DNA of 64,000 bases from Kitasatospora purpeofusca (GTDB lineage: Bacteria > Actinomycetota > Actinomycetes > Streptomycetales > Streptomycetaceae). Location of the stretch: NCBI RefSeq assembly GCF_000718025.1, contig NZ_JODS01000036.1, positions 8,606 through 72,605 on the forward strand, in the 5' to 3' direction. The position numbers and the translations under genes were made by a program. Below, in pieces: positions 48,933 through 57,175 of this stretch (its first letter is position 1; every line of letters begins with the position of its first letter). Under the pieces are notes generated by a model, which searched no databases, had not been told where the DNA came from, and saw only the letters and a program-made list of their open reading frames with translations.

Positions 48933-48961
48933 GCACCCACTATAGGGCCGCACCCTAGACT
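48933..48961. promoter_or_regulatory. MarR operator and leaderless promoter
   Basis: Direct repeats GCACCC (48933 and 48950) lie 17 bp apart. TAGGG-N5-CCCTA (48943-48957) is an inverted repeat. TAGACT (48956-48961) is a -10 ending six bases before the marR ATG, so a bound repressor would block the leaderless marR start. Confidence 0.6.
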
Positions 48962-48967
48962 TCTCCC

Positions 48968-49480
48968 ATGGCCCCAGAGGAACCCGGCTCCACCGCTCCC
49001 GCTCCCGCCGGTCCGTCACCCGCCGGTCCGTCACCCGCGGGGGCGACCCCGCCGACCCTGCTGGACCTCAGTACCTACCTGCTGTCCCGGACCGGGAAGG
49101 CGGCCCGCTCGCGGCTCGCCGAACGCCTCGCCCGGCGCGGACTGCGGCTGTGGGACATGGCGGTGCTCGCCGCGCTGGCCGACTTCGGCCCGCACGCACA
49201 GCGGGACCTCGTGCGGCGGCTGGGGGTCGACGCCAGTGACATGGCCAAGGTCGCCGACCAGTTGGCCCTCGCCGGGTACGTCGAACGGGCCCGGGACGCC
49301 GCGGACCGCCGTCGGCTCTCGGTCACCGTCACCGGGGCCGGCCGTGCGCTGCTCGCCGAACTGCGGGCCGAGGCGCTGGCCGTGCAGGACGAGGTGCTGG
49401 CGCCGTTGAGCGGGGCGGAGCGGCGCGTCCTGCACGAGCTGCTCGCCCGGGTCCACGCGGAGCTGCCGGGCACCCCGTGA
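48968..49480 (+). CDS. MarR-family transcriptional regulator
   Basis: The 170-residue regulator has a Pro/Ala N-terminal tail with a duplicated GPSPA, then a MarR winged helix: LWDMAVLAALADFGPHAQRDLVRRLGVDASDMAKVADQLALAGYVERARDAADRRRLSVTVT. A C-terminal helix closes the dimer. It is divergent from the VOC gene with operator-like repeats between. The start is set by the leaderless -10. Confidence 0.9.
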   Translation: MAPEEPGSTAPAPAGPSPAGPSPAGATPPTLLDLSTYLLSRTGKAARSRLAERLARRGLRLWDMAVLAALADFGPHAQRDLVRRLGVDASDMAKVADQLALAGYVERARDAADRRRLSVTVTGAGRALLAELRAEALAVQDEVLAPLSGAERRVLHELLARVHAELPGTP

Positions 49481-49702
49481 TCCGCTGCGGTCCGCCGTGC
49501 CGCCCGTGTACCGCCCGGCAGGTCCGGGCTGCCGCCTGACAGCATCAGCCCGGACCGCGCCAGGTTCCACTCGCGTCCTCCAGGAGCGTGCGGAGGCCCG
49601 GTGCGGGAGCTACCGGCCGGGTGCGGGCGGTTGCGCGGCCCGGGTTCGGCGCCCGACCCGTCCCGGCCCGGCGTGTCAGTGCCGGCTGCGATCCTGTGCG
49701 GC

Positions 49703-50281
49703 ATGGACGACGAGACCTTCTGGGCGCTCATGGACGAGCTGAGCCGGCGCCCCGGCGGCCGCCACGAACGGCTGGAGTGGCTGCGCGGGGCCTTGCGGTG
49801 CGGTTCGGCGGCGGAGGCGGTCGAATTCCAGGCCCGTCTGGAAGCCGCGTGCGCGGCGGTCGCCACGGGCGCACTCTGGTCGGCGGCGGACCGGATCGAG
49901 GTTGGCCTGTGTTCCGACGACGGCTTCGACTACTTCGCGCTCTGGCTGGTGGGCCAAGGGCAGGAGACGTACCGGGCGGTGCTCGCCGCCCCGGACGCCC
50001 TCGCCGACGTTCCCGAGGTGCGGGCCCTGGTAGGACGGCCCCTGCGGGAGTGGCGCGACGAGGAGTGGCCGGAGTGGGAGGAACTCGACTATGCGGCCCA
50101 GGAGGTCTTCGGCGAGTTGACGGGTCGGCAGGGCGACAGCCCGGAGGCGTTCTACGAGGCCCTGGACGCCGTCCGGGGGACATGGGCGGACCCCGAGGAG
50201 GACAGCGCCACCGTAGCGGTCGCGGCGAGGACCGGAACACCCCGGCTCGACGCCCTCTTCCCCGCAGAAGCCGGCTCCTGA
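49703..50281 (+). CDS. DUF4240 family protein
   Basis: The 192-residue acidic protein has the DUF4240 pattern: MDDETFWALMDELSRRPGG at the start, EFQARLEAACAAVATGALWSAADRI, CSDDGFDYFALWLVGQGQETY and the acidic C-terminal half ending EALDAVRGTW. DUF4240 proteins are common beside polymorphic-toxin loci and may be immunity-related, but this is not established. No ribosome site is seen before ATG 49703. Confidence 0.8.
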   Translation: MDDETFWALMDELSRRPGGRHERLEWLRGALRCGSAAEAVEFQARLEAACAAVATGALWSAADRIEVGLCSDDGFDYFALWLVGQGQETYRAVLAAPDALADVPEVRALVGRPLREWRDEEWPEWEELDYAAQEVFGELTGRQGDSPEAFYEALDAVRGTWADPEEDSATVAVAARTGTPRLDALFPAEAGS

Positions 50282-50348
50282 CCGCCGACGCGACGTCTGC
50301 GCAGGGGGCATGCCCGACGCCGACCCCCGCGGGCGCGGGGACGGCATC

Positions 50349-51293
50349 CTACGAATCGGTCCAGCGGACCGGGTGTCCGGACGGGTCCGTGGTGAGCCAA
50401 GTGCCGTCGCCGAGGGGGTGGATGTCGTAGGGATCCCTCCCATGTGCGTCGAAGTCGCCGCGGACCCGGCCGGAGCGCGCGTCGACGCGGTAGTGGCGGA
50501 ACCATTCCTCCTCGTCCTCGGTCTGGCCGACGACGGTGACGATGACGGTGTCCGGGTCGAGATGGCCGCCGGACCATTCCAGGCAGGCGTCGTCCGGCTC
50601 GTGCCCGAAGGCGTCGACCGAGAGGGTGAACACCACCTCGCCCTCCGGGAACGCGTGGACGGCCATGTCGCCCTGGTCGTGGTTGACGGTCATGAACCGG
50701 TGGCCGTCCGGCGACAGGTCGATGAGGCACCGGTCGTCCCAGGGGTACTGGAAGAGGTCCAGCCCGGTCCCGGTCAGCGAGGCGCGGTAGACGGCCGTGC
50801 CGTCCTGTCCTTCTCCCACGTTGAGGAGGACCTGGCCGCTCGTCGCGTGTGGCAGTAGCACTCCGCCGTGCCCGGCGGTCCGGAGGTCCGCCTGCGCGGT
50901 GACGGCGCCGGAGCCGGCGTCCAGGGCGACCCACTGGTCGGGGCGGCCGCGGCCGGCCATGACGTCGGGGCGGTAGACCCAGAGCACGCGTCCGTCCGGC
51001 GACAGGACACAGCCGGGTCGGTGTGCGAACTGCCGGGCCGACCCCGGTTCGAGCCCGGACCTCCAGACCTCGACGCCGTCCGGTGTCACGCACACGACCG
51101 CGTCCGGTGTCGTGCCGTACAGACGCCGAAGGTCGGCGGCAACGGCGTGGTCGACGACGTCGTCCCCGGGAGCGGGCGACCAGACCAGGACGGGCGACAG
51201 CCGACCCAGGTCCTCGGCGGCCAGGTCGTAGGCGCAGATGCGTCCGTCCACGAGCCGCGTGATCATCCGGCGGGGGTGTCGTGATCCAGTCAT
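50349..51293 (-). CDS. Beta-propeller-like protein, unknown
   Basis: The 314-residue soluble protein has repeated four-strand blades, e.g. VVCVTPDGVEVWRSGLE, GCVLSPDGRVLWVYRP, CLIDLSPDGHRFMTVNHD and VIVTVVGQTEDEEEWFRHY. This gives a WD40/lactonase-like propeller of perhaps six blades. No signal peptide. ATG 51293 has TAGCCT six bases upstream, another leaderless arrangement. It is convergent with DUF4240, and function is unknown. Confidence 0.72.
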   Translation of the reverse strand: MTGSRHPRRMITRLVDGRICAYDLAAEDLGRLSPVLVWSPAPGDDVVDHAVAADLRRLYGTTPDAVVCVTPDGVEVWRSGLEPGSARQFAHRPGCVLSPDGRVLWVYRPDVMAGRGRPDQWVALDAGSGAVTAQADLRTAGHGGVLLPHATSGQVLLNVGEGQDGTAVYRASLTGTGLDLFQYPWDDRCLIDLSPDGHRFMTVNHDQGDMAVHAFPEGEVVFTLSVDAFGHEPDDACLEWSGGHLDPDTVIVTVVGQTEDEEEWFRHYRVDARSGRVRGDFDAHGRDPYDIHPLGDGTWLTTDPSGHPVRWTDS

Positions 51294-51299
51294 GCCCGG

Positions 51300-51305
51300 A
51301 GGCTA
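51300..51305 (-). promoter_or_regulatory. -10 of leaderless propeller gene
   Basis: On the minus strand TAGCCT (51305-51300) ends six bases before the start codon at 51293. Confidence 0.5.
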
Positions 51306-51328
51306 GCGTCCCCGGCGGACCCGGGAGG

Positions 51329-51961
51329 TCACGGGCCGATGCGGCGAGGCCCCGGGGGAAGTTCCTGGCGGTCGAGCGGCAGCGGGCGCCGGGCGCCGGC
51401 GAACTCGCGGGCCCAGCGCGGCAGGTCGAGGACGCCCTCGACCCGGGCCACCAGGGTGCCGGTGCGTTCCGCGTGGATCATCGCGCCGTCACCGGCCCAG
51501 AGGCCCACATGGTGCAGCGGCGCGTCCGGGCGGGAGAAGAACAGCAGGTCGCCGGGGAGCAGTCCGCTCCGGTCCACCGGGGCGGAGCGGTGGAACTGGG
51601 CGACCGTGTAGTGGCCGAGCTCCACCGCTCCGCCGCTCGCCCGGTACCAGCAGTGCAGCGACAGGCCGCTGCAGTCGAAGCCGATGGTGCTCTCGCCCAG
51701 GCACTGCCCGTCCAGGTAGCCGTTCTCCTCGTCGCAGAAGCCGAGGCTCGGGCCCAGCCGGTCGCCGCCGCCCCAGGCGTACGGCACGCCGATCTGCGCG
51801 GCCGCCACGGCGGCGACCCGGAGGCCGAGCGCGAGCCCCCCGTCCTCCTCGCGGGGGCGGGCGGCGGCGGAACCGGCCCCCAGCGGGGCCAGGGCGGCCC
51901 CCAGGGCGACTCCCAGCAGCCCGCGGCGGCCCCAGCCCCCGGTGGTGTGCGGAAACGGCAC
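51329..51961 (-). CDS. Secreted NlpC/P60 peptidoglycan hydrolase
   Basis: The 210-residue protein starts at GTG 51961 after GAGGGGG. It has a Tat-like signal (GRRGLLGVALGAALAP, residues ~11-35) and an NlpC/P60 domain. Catalytic Cys is in GFDCSGLS, His in HHVGLWAG and the third residue in AMIHAERTG. A 20-residue insert (RLGPSLGFCDEENGYLDGQC) with two extra cysteines precedes the active Cys. It should cleave D-Glu-mDAP-type bonds outside the membrane. Confidence 0.87.
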   Translation of the reverse strand: MPFPHTTGGWGRRGLLGVALGAALAPLGAGSAAARPREEDGGLALGLRVAAVAAAQIGVPYAWGGGDRLGPSLGFCDEENGYLDGQCLGESTIGFDCSGLSLHCWYRASGGAVELGHYTVAQFHRSAPVDRSGLLPGDLLFFSRPDAPLHHVGLWAGDGAMIHAERTGTLVARVEGVLDLPRWAREFAGARRPLPLDRQELPPGPRRIGP

Positions 51962-52154
51962 GGCAGCCCCCTCGGTCGTCGGCGAACCACCAGGATCCCG
52001 GTTCGGGCTCCCGCACCGCCATCACCCGCAGAGGTGAATTCCCGGCCGGCGGGGCCCGGGGCGTCCGGGGCGGCGCGGTAAATCGATTGACGGTCAGGGC
52101 CCCGGCTTCGAACGATGGCTCCGACAGGACCGAACGACCGTCCGGGAGGCACCC

Positions 52155-52592
52155 ATGAGCAGCGCCGTCAGGCTGATCCGCAACCACCGGCTCACCCAGG
52201 CCGTCGACTACGCCTACGCGGCGGCCGTCGACGTGCCGGTCCGCTCGCTCTGGCTGGCCGGCGCCTGTCCGCTGGACGCCGAGGGGCGCACGGTGGCCGT
52301 GGGCGACTACGCGGGGCAGGCCCACCAGGTGATGCGGAACCTGATCGCCGTGCTGGAGGGCGAGGGTGCCGCGCTCACGGACCTGGTGCGCACCACGGTG
52401 TATGTGGCCTCCTCCCGGCAGAGCGACCTGGTGGCCGCCTGGGAGGTCTACCGCGAGTACCTCGGCGCGCACGATGTGCCGAGCACCCTGCTGGGCGTCT
52501 CCGTGCTCGGGTACGCCGACCAGTTGGTGGAGGTCGAGGCGGTCGCGGTGCTGAAGCGGGAGGGGGAGGAGCTGGAGGTGGAGGCGGGGTGA
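52155..52592 (+). CDS. RidA/YjgF family protein
   Basis: The 145-residue protein has the RidA fold: SLWLAGACPLDAEGRTVAVGDYAGQAHQVMRNLIAVLEGEGAAL, DLVRTTVYVASSRQSDLVAAWEVYREYL and the final VEVEAVAVL. The classical Arg of the deaminase site (in TxRxxV) may be Arg in VRTTVYV. RidA proteins remove enamine/imine intermediates. ATG 52155 follows GGGAGGCACCC. It is monocistronic. Confidence 0.88.
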   Translation: MSSAVRLIRNHRLTQAVDYAYAAAVDVPVRSLWLAGACPLDAEGRTVAVGDYAGQAHQVMRNLIAVLEGEGAALTDLVRTTVYVASSRQSDLVAAWEVYREYLGAHDVPSTLLGVSVLGYADQLVEVEAVAVLKREGEELEVEAG

Positions 52593-52840
52593 GCTGAGCC
52601 GAGCGGGGGCCGGGGCGGGCGGAGCCGGACCCCTCCGGCCGGTCGCCGCCCGGGAGTTCGGCCGGAGTCGGCCCGGAGTATGTCCGAAGTGCGCCCGGGA
52701 GGCGTGCCGGGGAGCAGGTCCCCGCGTCGGTCCGGACCCGGGGTACGGGTCCGGACCGGACCGCATGGTCGGTATTCTCTGACAGCCCGTGTGCGGGCGC
52801 CCCCGCCGGGACGGCAGTAGGGGCGTTCCCGCGCCCCGGG

Positions 52841-52858
52841 TAAGATACGGGCTGTTTG
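52841..52858 (+). promoter_or_regulatory. ARE-like half-site over the -10 of the receptor gene
   Basis: TAAGAT (52841-52846) is a candidate -10. It overlaps AAGATACGGGCTGTTTG (52842-52858), which resembles one half of the autoregulatory elements (ACATACGGAC...GGTTTG) bound by gamma-butyrolactone receptors. The remaining gap 52593-52840 shows nothing else. Confidence 0.5.
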
Positions 52859-52895
52859 GTTTTGTTTCGGTGCGGGTGTGGTGGGGGTGGTCGGG

Positions 52896-53645
52896 GTGGT
52901 GCGACAGGAACGGGCGCTGCGGACGCGGCGGCTGATTCTGGAGGCCGCGGCCTCGGTGTTCGACGAGTTCGGCTACGAGCGGGCGACCATCGGTGAGGTC
53001 GTGGCCCGGGCCGGGGTGACCCGCGGTGCCGTCTACTTCCACTTCGCCTCGAAGCGGGAGCTCGCGCAAGGGGTGATCGAGGGGCAGTTCGAGGCCGAGG
53101 CGGTCCCGGAGCGCTCCTGCAAGCTCCAGGAGTTCGTGGACACCGGCATGGTGGTCACGCATCTGGTGCCCATCGACCCGCTGGTCAGCGCGGCGGTCCG
53201 GCTGTCGGTGGACCAGGGCGCGGACAAGCAGATGGGCATCGACGCCGCGCCCGGCTGGATCTCCCGGCTGGAGCGGCTGCTGGTCGACGCGGGCGAGCGC
53301 GGCGAGCTGCTGCCGCACGTGGTGCCGGCCGACACGGCCGGGCTGATGACGGCCTCCTGGGTCGGCGTGCAGCTCCAGTCGCAGCGCTTCACCGGCCGCG
53401 CCGACCTGGCCGTCCGGGTCTCGACGCTGTACCGGCACCTGATGCCGAGCGTGGCCGTCCCCGGCGTGCTCGCCAACCTGGACCTGGCGCCGGACCGGGG
53501 CGCACGGGTCTACGCCGAGATGACGGCGACGCGGGAAGCGGCGGCACGTGAGGTGGCAGCGCGTGAGGTGGCAGCGCGTGAGGTGGCAGCGCGTGAGGTC
53601 GGGGAGGCCGCCGGTCCGGAGGGCTCCGGGGCCGACGTCGGCTGA
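52896..53645 (+). CDS. Gamma-butyrolactone receptor-like TetR regulator (ScbR/ArpA type)
   Basis: The 249-residue protein opens VVRQERALRTRRLILEAAA, the start pattern of ScbR/ArpA receptors. The TetR HTH follows (TIGEVVARAGVTRGAVYFHFASKRELAQGVI). The ligand domain has LVSAAVRLSVDQG, a Trp in PGWISRLERLL at the place of the conserved ligand-pocket Trp, GELLPHVVPADTAGLM and GVLANLDLAPDRGARVYAEM. It should bind DNA until a butyrolactone enters. No AfsA/ScbA synthase is in the window. A pentapeptide repeat AAREV ends the protein. GTG 52896 is preferred on family grounds. Confidence 0.85.
   Translation: MVRQERALRTRRLILEAAASVFDEFGYERATIGEVVARAGVTRGAVYFHFASKRELAQGVIEGQFEAEAVPERSCKLQEFVDTGMVVTHLVPIDPLVSAAVRLSVDQGADKQMGIDAAPGWISRLERLLVDAGERGELLPHVVPADTAGLMTASWVGVQLQSQRFTGRADLAVRVSTLYRHLMPSVAVPGVLANLDLAPDRGARVYAEMTATREAAAREVAAREVAAREVAAREVGEAAGPEGSGADVG
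53548..53600 (+). repeat. 15-bp in-frame repeat at the end of the receptor gene
   Basis: Three perfect copies of GTGAGGTGGCAGCGC (53548-53592) plus a partial fourth encode REVAA pentads. They form a likely variable helical tail. Confidence 0.9.
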
Positions 53646-53783
53646 GGCACTGTCACACCCCTTCGCCCGTAGCGCCGGTGACGCCGGTGGTGCGGGCGAA
53701 CCATACGGCGCGTCCGGTTTTCCGGCCGGACCGTCCCTCCGGGCCGACTGCGGAGGGTAGCCGCCCCGGATCCGTCAGTGCGG

Positions 53784-54845
53784 TCACGGGCGGCCGTCCA
53801 GAGCCCGCAGCGCGTCCAGGACGTCCAGGCCGAGGTCCGGGTCGGCGTCCTCGGGCAGGCTGACCGAGACCCTGGTCGCCAGACCGGCGTAGCGGCGGTG
53901 GATCTCCCGGGCGGCCTCCTCGACGGTGCCCGCGACGGCGAAGGTGTCGAAGACCCGGTCGTCGATCAGCGCGGCCATCTCCGGCCACCGTCCGCGCAGC
54001 GACAGCCGGTGCAGTTCCTCGTGCAGGTCCTCCCATCCGTGCTGGGCCAGCACCGGGCGGTAGGCGGGCGTGGAGGCGTAGAAGGCGAGCCGCTCCCGGA
54101 CGGACGCGCGGTGGGCCCGCAGTTCCTCCTCGGTGCGCCCGGTCGCGGTGAGCACGCTCCCGACGATCTCGAACGGCCGGCCGGTCCAGGCCGCGCCCGC
54201 CGCCTCGGCCGCCCCGCGCTCCTCGGCCAGCGCCGGCAGCACCTGCCCGGTCAGGTAGTCGACCGAGGTGAACGGGTGGCTGAGGAAGCCGTCGGCCACC
54301 GCCCCGGCGGCGCGCACCATCAGCGGGCCGACCCCCGCCAGCAGGATTCGCGGCACCCCGGCCGGGATCGGGTCGGGGGCGAACACCGGCGTCATCACCG
54401 TGTGGGTGTAGAAGTCGCCCCGGAAGCGCAGCCGGTCGCCGGTCTGCCAGCTGTGCCAGATCGCCCGCACCGCGTGCACGTACTCGCGCATCCGGGCGGC
54501 GGGCCGGTCCCAGGGCATCCCGAAGCGCTTCTCGATGTGCGGCTTGACCTGCGAGCCGAGTCCGATCACGGCCCGGCCGCCGGAGGCCGCGTGCAGGCCC
54601 CAGGCCTGGTAGGCGAGCGTCATCGGGGTGCGGGCGAGGGCGACCGCCACGCCGGTGGCCAGTTCGATGGAGCCGGTGCGGTCGGCGGCGCGGGCCAGCT
54701 GCAGGAACGGGTCGTAGGCGGTCTCGGAGACCACCAGCCGGTCCGCGCCCCGTCGTTCGGCCCGCTCGGCGGCGTCGAGGATGCCGGCCGGGTGCGCGGG
54801 GGCGAGGGCGTCGAGGAGGAGGGCGGGGGCCTGCGGGCGGTCCAT
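53784..54845 (-). CDS. F420-dependent LLM-class oxidoreductase
   Basis: The 353-residue TIM-barrel enzyme of the luciferase-like family has RRGADRLVVSETAYDPFLQLARAADRTGSIELATGVAVALARTPMTLAYQAWGL, ASGGRAVIGLGSQVKPHIEKRF, and HAVRAIWHSWQTGDRLRFRG. GVPRILLAGVGPLMVRAAGAVADGFLSHP follows, the pattern of TIGR03617-type F420 oxidoreductases. It transfers hydride from F420H2 to an unknown substrate. ATG 54845 follows AGGAG. Confidence 0.87.
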   Translation of the reverse strand: MDRPQAPALLLDALAPAHPAGILDAAERAERRGADRLVVSETAYDPFLQLARAADRTGSIELATGVAVALARTPMTLAYQAWGLHAASGGRAVIGLGSQVKPHIEKRFGMPWDRPAARMREYVHAVRAIWHSWQTGDRLRFRGDFYTHTVMTPVFAPDPIPAGVPRILLAGVGPLMVRAAGAVADGFLSHPFTSVDYLTGQVLPALAEERGAAEAAGAAWTGRPFEIVGSVLTATGRTEEELRAHRASVRERLAFYASTPAYRPVLAQHGWEDLHEELHRLSLRGRWPEMAALIDDRVFDTFAVAGTVEEAAREIHRRYAGLATRVSVSLPEDADPDLGLDVLDALRALDGRP

Positions 54846-54909
54846 GCGGTCGGGGCTCCTGGAGGGGCGGGCGGGCATCGTCGGGGCCGGGGTGCCGGGC
54901 GACGGTGGG

Positions 54910-55365
54910 TCAGGGGCGGGGCCAGGGGCGGCCGTCGAGGCGCTCGATGCCGGTGTTGAAGCGCCGCAGGAAGTCGGCGAAGGTCCGGACGTCCTCGGCG
55001 GGCCAGTCGGCCATCACCAGGTCGAGGGCGTGGGCGTGCGCGGCGCGGTCCTCGTCGAGGCGGCGTTCGCCCTCCTCGGTGGTGCGGAACTTGCGGGCCA
55101 TCCCGCCGTCCGGGTCCGGGATCCGTTCGACCAGTCCGGCCCGGGTCATCGCGGCGGTCTGCCGGTTGAGGGTGGAGGCGTCCAGTCCGAAGGCGTCGCT
55201 GAGTTCGCCGATCGACATCGGGCCCTGCATCCGGATCCGGCTGAGCAGGATGTAGGCGCTGCGGTCGAGCCGGCTGCCCTCCGGCCGGGCGCCGGCCGGG
55301 CTCAGGTAGTGGTGCCGGCTGAGCACCATGTACTCGAACGCCACCTCGTCCGTGGGCCCGCTCAT
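54910..55365 (-). CDS. MarR-family regulator of the MFS gene
   Basis: The 151-residue regulator has a winged helix: RSAYILLSRIRMQGPMSIGELSDAFGLDASTLNRQTAAMTRAGLVERIPDPDGGMARKFRTTEEG, with flanking dimer helices. ATG 55365 follows GGGAAGGACGGC. It is divergent from the MFS transporter with a palindrome in the shared promoter region. Confidence 0.9.
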   Translation of the reverse strand: MSGPTDEVAFEYMVLSRHHYLSPAGARPEGSRLDRSAYILLSRIRMQGPMSIGELSDAFGLDASTLNRQTAAMTRAGLVERIPDPDGGMARKFRTTEEGERRLDEDRAAHAHALDLVMADWPAEDVRTFADFLRRFNTGIERLDGRPWPRP

Positions 55366-55452
55366 GATGCCGTCCTTCCCGTCCCTGGTTCCGGGGCGCT
55401 GACCTGCGGTGTTTGCGCACAGTATCGCAGGCGGTCGCCCATGGTGGGTGAT

Positions 55453-55483
55453 GTGCACGATACATATCATGTGTACTGTGCAT
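55453..55483. promoter_or_regulatory. MarR operator, 31-bp imperfect palindrome
   Basis: GTGCACGATACA (55453-55464) and TGTACTGTGCAT (55472-55483) are inverted copies matching at 9 of 12 positions around a 7-bp centre. The tract is AT-rich and contains TATCAT, a possible -10 for the MFS gene. Confidence 0.6.
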
Positions 55484-55524
55484 ATGAACGCACCTCCTGC
55501 CCCGGAACCGAGGAGCCCCCGCTC

Positions 55525-57006
55525 ATGGCCGCCCCACAGACCACCGCCCCCGACCGGACCAGGGGGGTCGTCGCCACGCTCGCCCTCACCGGTACGGTGG
55601 CCGCGATCATGCAGACCCTGGTCACCCCGCTGATCGGTGAGCTGCCGAAGATCCTCGACACCTCCCCCTCCAACGCCTCCTGGGTGATCACCGCCACCCT
55701 GCTCTCCGCCGCCGTGTTCGTGCCGATCAGCGGCCGCCTCGGCGACCTGTTCGGCAAGCGGCGGATGCTGCTGGCCTGCTGCGCCCCGCTGCTGCTCGGC
55801 TCGGTGATCTGCGCGCTGACCTCCTCGGTGCTGCCGATGATCGCCGGGCGCGGCCTCCAGGGCATGGGCATGGGCGTGGTGCCGCTCGGCATCAGCCTGC
55901 TGCGCGACGTCCTGCCGCCCGAGCGGCTCGGTTCCGCGATCGCCCTGGTGAGCGCCTCGATGGGCATCGGCGGCGGCCTCGGCCTGCCGATCTCGGCGGC
56001 CGTCGCCCAGTACGCCAGCTGGCGGGCGCTGTTCTGGGGCGCGGCCGTCCTCACGGTGGCGGTCGCGGTGATGATCCGCCTCCTGGTCCCCGCGCCCACC
56101 ACTCGCCCGGCCGGCGGACACTTCGACGCGGTCGGGGCGCTCGGCCTCGGCGCCGGCCTGGTCTGCCTGCTGCTGCCGGTCTCCAAGGGCGGTGACTGGG
56201 GCTGGACCGACGGGACGACGCTCGGCCTGTTCGCGGCCGCGGTGGTGCTGCTGCTCGCCTGGGGCGCCTGGGAGCTGCGCCTCGCCGAGCCGCTGGTCGA
56301 CCTGCGGGTGACCGCCCGGCCGAGGGTGCTGCTGACCAACGCGGCGTCCGTCCTGGTGGGCTTCGGGATGTACGCGCAGGCGCTGATCGTCCCGCAGTTG
56401 CTCCAGCTGCCGGCGGCCACCGGGTACGGCCTGGGTCAGTCGATGCTCGCGATGGGGCTGTGGATGGCGCCGTCCGGCCTGATGATGATGGTCGTCTCGC
56501 CGCTCGGAGGCCGGCTCTCGGCGGCGCGCGGCCCCAAGTTCACCCTGGTCGCCGGCGCGCTGGCGATCTCGGCCGGGTACGGGCTGTCGATGCTGCTGAT
56601 CGGGTCCACCTGGGGCGTGCTGGTGGTGACGCTGATCTGCAACGCCGGTGTGGGCCTCGCGTACGGCGCGATGCCGGCGCTGATCATGAGCGCGGTGCCG
56701 CTCTCCGAGACGGCCTCGGCGAACAGCTTCAACAGCCTGATGCGCTCGCTCGGCACCTCGGTCTCCGCGGCCGTGGTGGGTGTCGTGCTCGCCCAGCTGA
56801 CCACCACCGTGGGCGGGCATGTGCTGCCCTCCGAGACCGGCTTCCGGGTGGGCCTGCTGATCGGCTGCGGGGTGGCGCTGGCCGCCGCGGCGGTGGCCGC
56901 CACCGTCCCGCCGCCGCCGGCCCCGGCGGTCCAGGAGTCCGCCGCCGTCCAGGAGTCCGCCGGGGCCGCCGGGCCCGCCCCGGTCCAGGACGGCACCCCG
57001 GCCTGA
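55525..57006 (+). CDS. MFS transporter (DHA2 type)
   Basis: The 493-residue exporter has about 14 helices, motif A GRLGDLFGKRRM, GRGLQGMGMGVVPLGISLLRDVLPPERLG, and a motif C region ASMGIGGGLGLPISAAVAQY. The C-terminal tail has a repeated AVQESA segment. ATG 55525 follows GAGGAGCCC. Its regulation by the divergent MarR is inferred from the palindrome. Confidence 0.88.
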   Translation: MAAPQTTAPDRTRGVVATLALTGTVAAIMQTLVTPLIGELPKILDTSPSNASWVITATLLSAAVFVPISGRLGDLFGKRRMLLACCAPLLLGSVICALTSSVLPMIAGRGLQGMGMGVVPLGISLLRDVLPPERLGSAIALVSASMGIGGGLGLPISAAVAQYASWRALFWGAAVLTVAVAVMIRLLVPAPTTRPAGGHFDAVGALGLGAGLVCLLLPVSKGGDWGWTDGTTLGLFAAAVVLLLAWGAWELRLAEPLVDLRVTARPRVLLTNAASVLVGFGMYAQALIVPQLLQLPAATGYGLGQSMLAMGLWMAPSGLMMMVVSPLGGRLSAARGPKFTLVAGALAISAGYGLSMLLIGSTWGVLVVTLICNAGVGLAYGAMPALIMSAVPLSETASANSFNSLMRSLGTSVSAAVVGVVLAQLTTTVGGHVLPSETGFRVGLLIGCGVALAAAAVAATVPPPPAPAVQESAAVQESAGAAGPAPVQDGTPA

Positions 57007-57175
57007 TGTCCGATCGGGCCTGACCCCGGGTCACGCTCTCTGCCCGCTCCGCCGCTTCGCCGCTTCGCCGCCCCGCCGCATCGTCCGCGGCGGGGCGGCG
57101 GAACCGGGTGACGGGGGGTGGTGCTCTGCGTAGACTCGGTCGCCTTCTGCCCGGACGAGTCCTGGAGCCGTTGCC

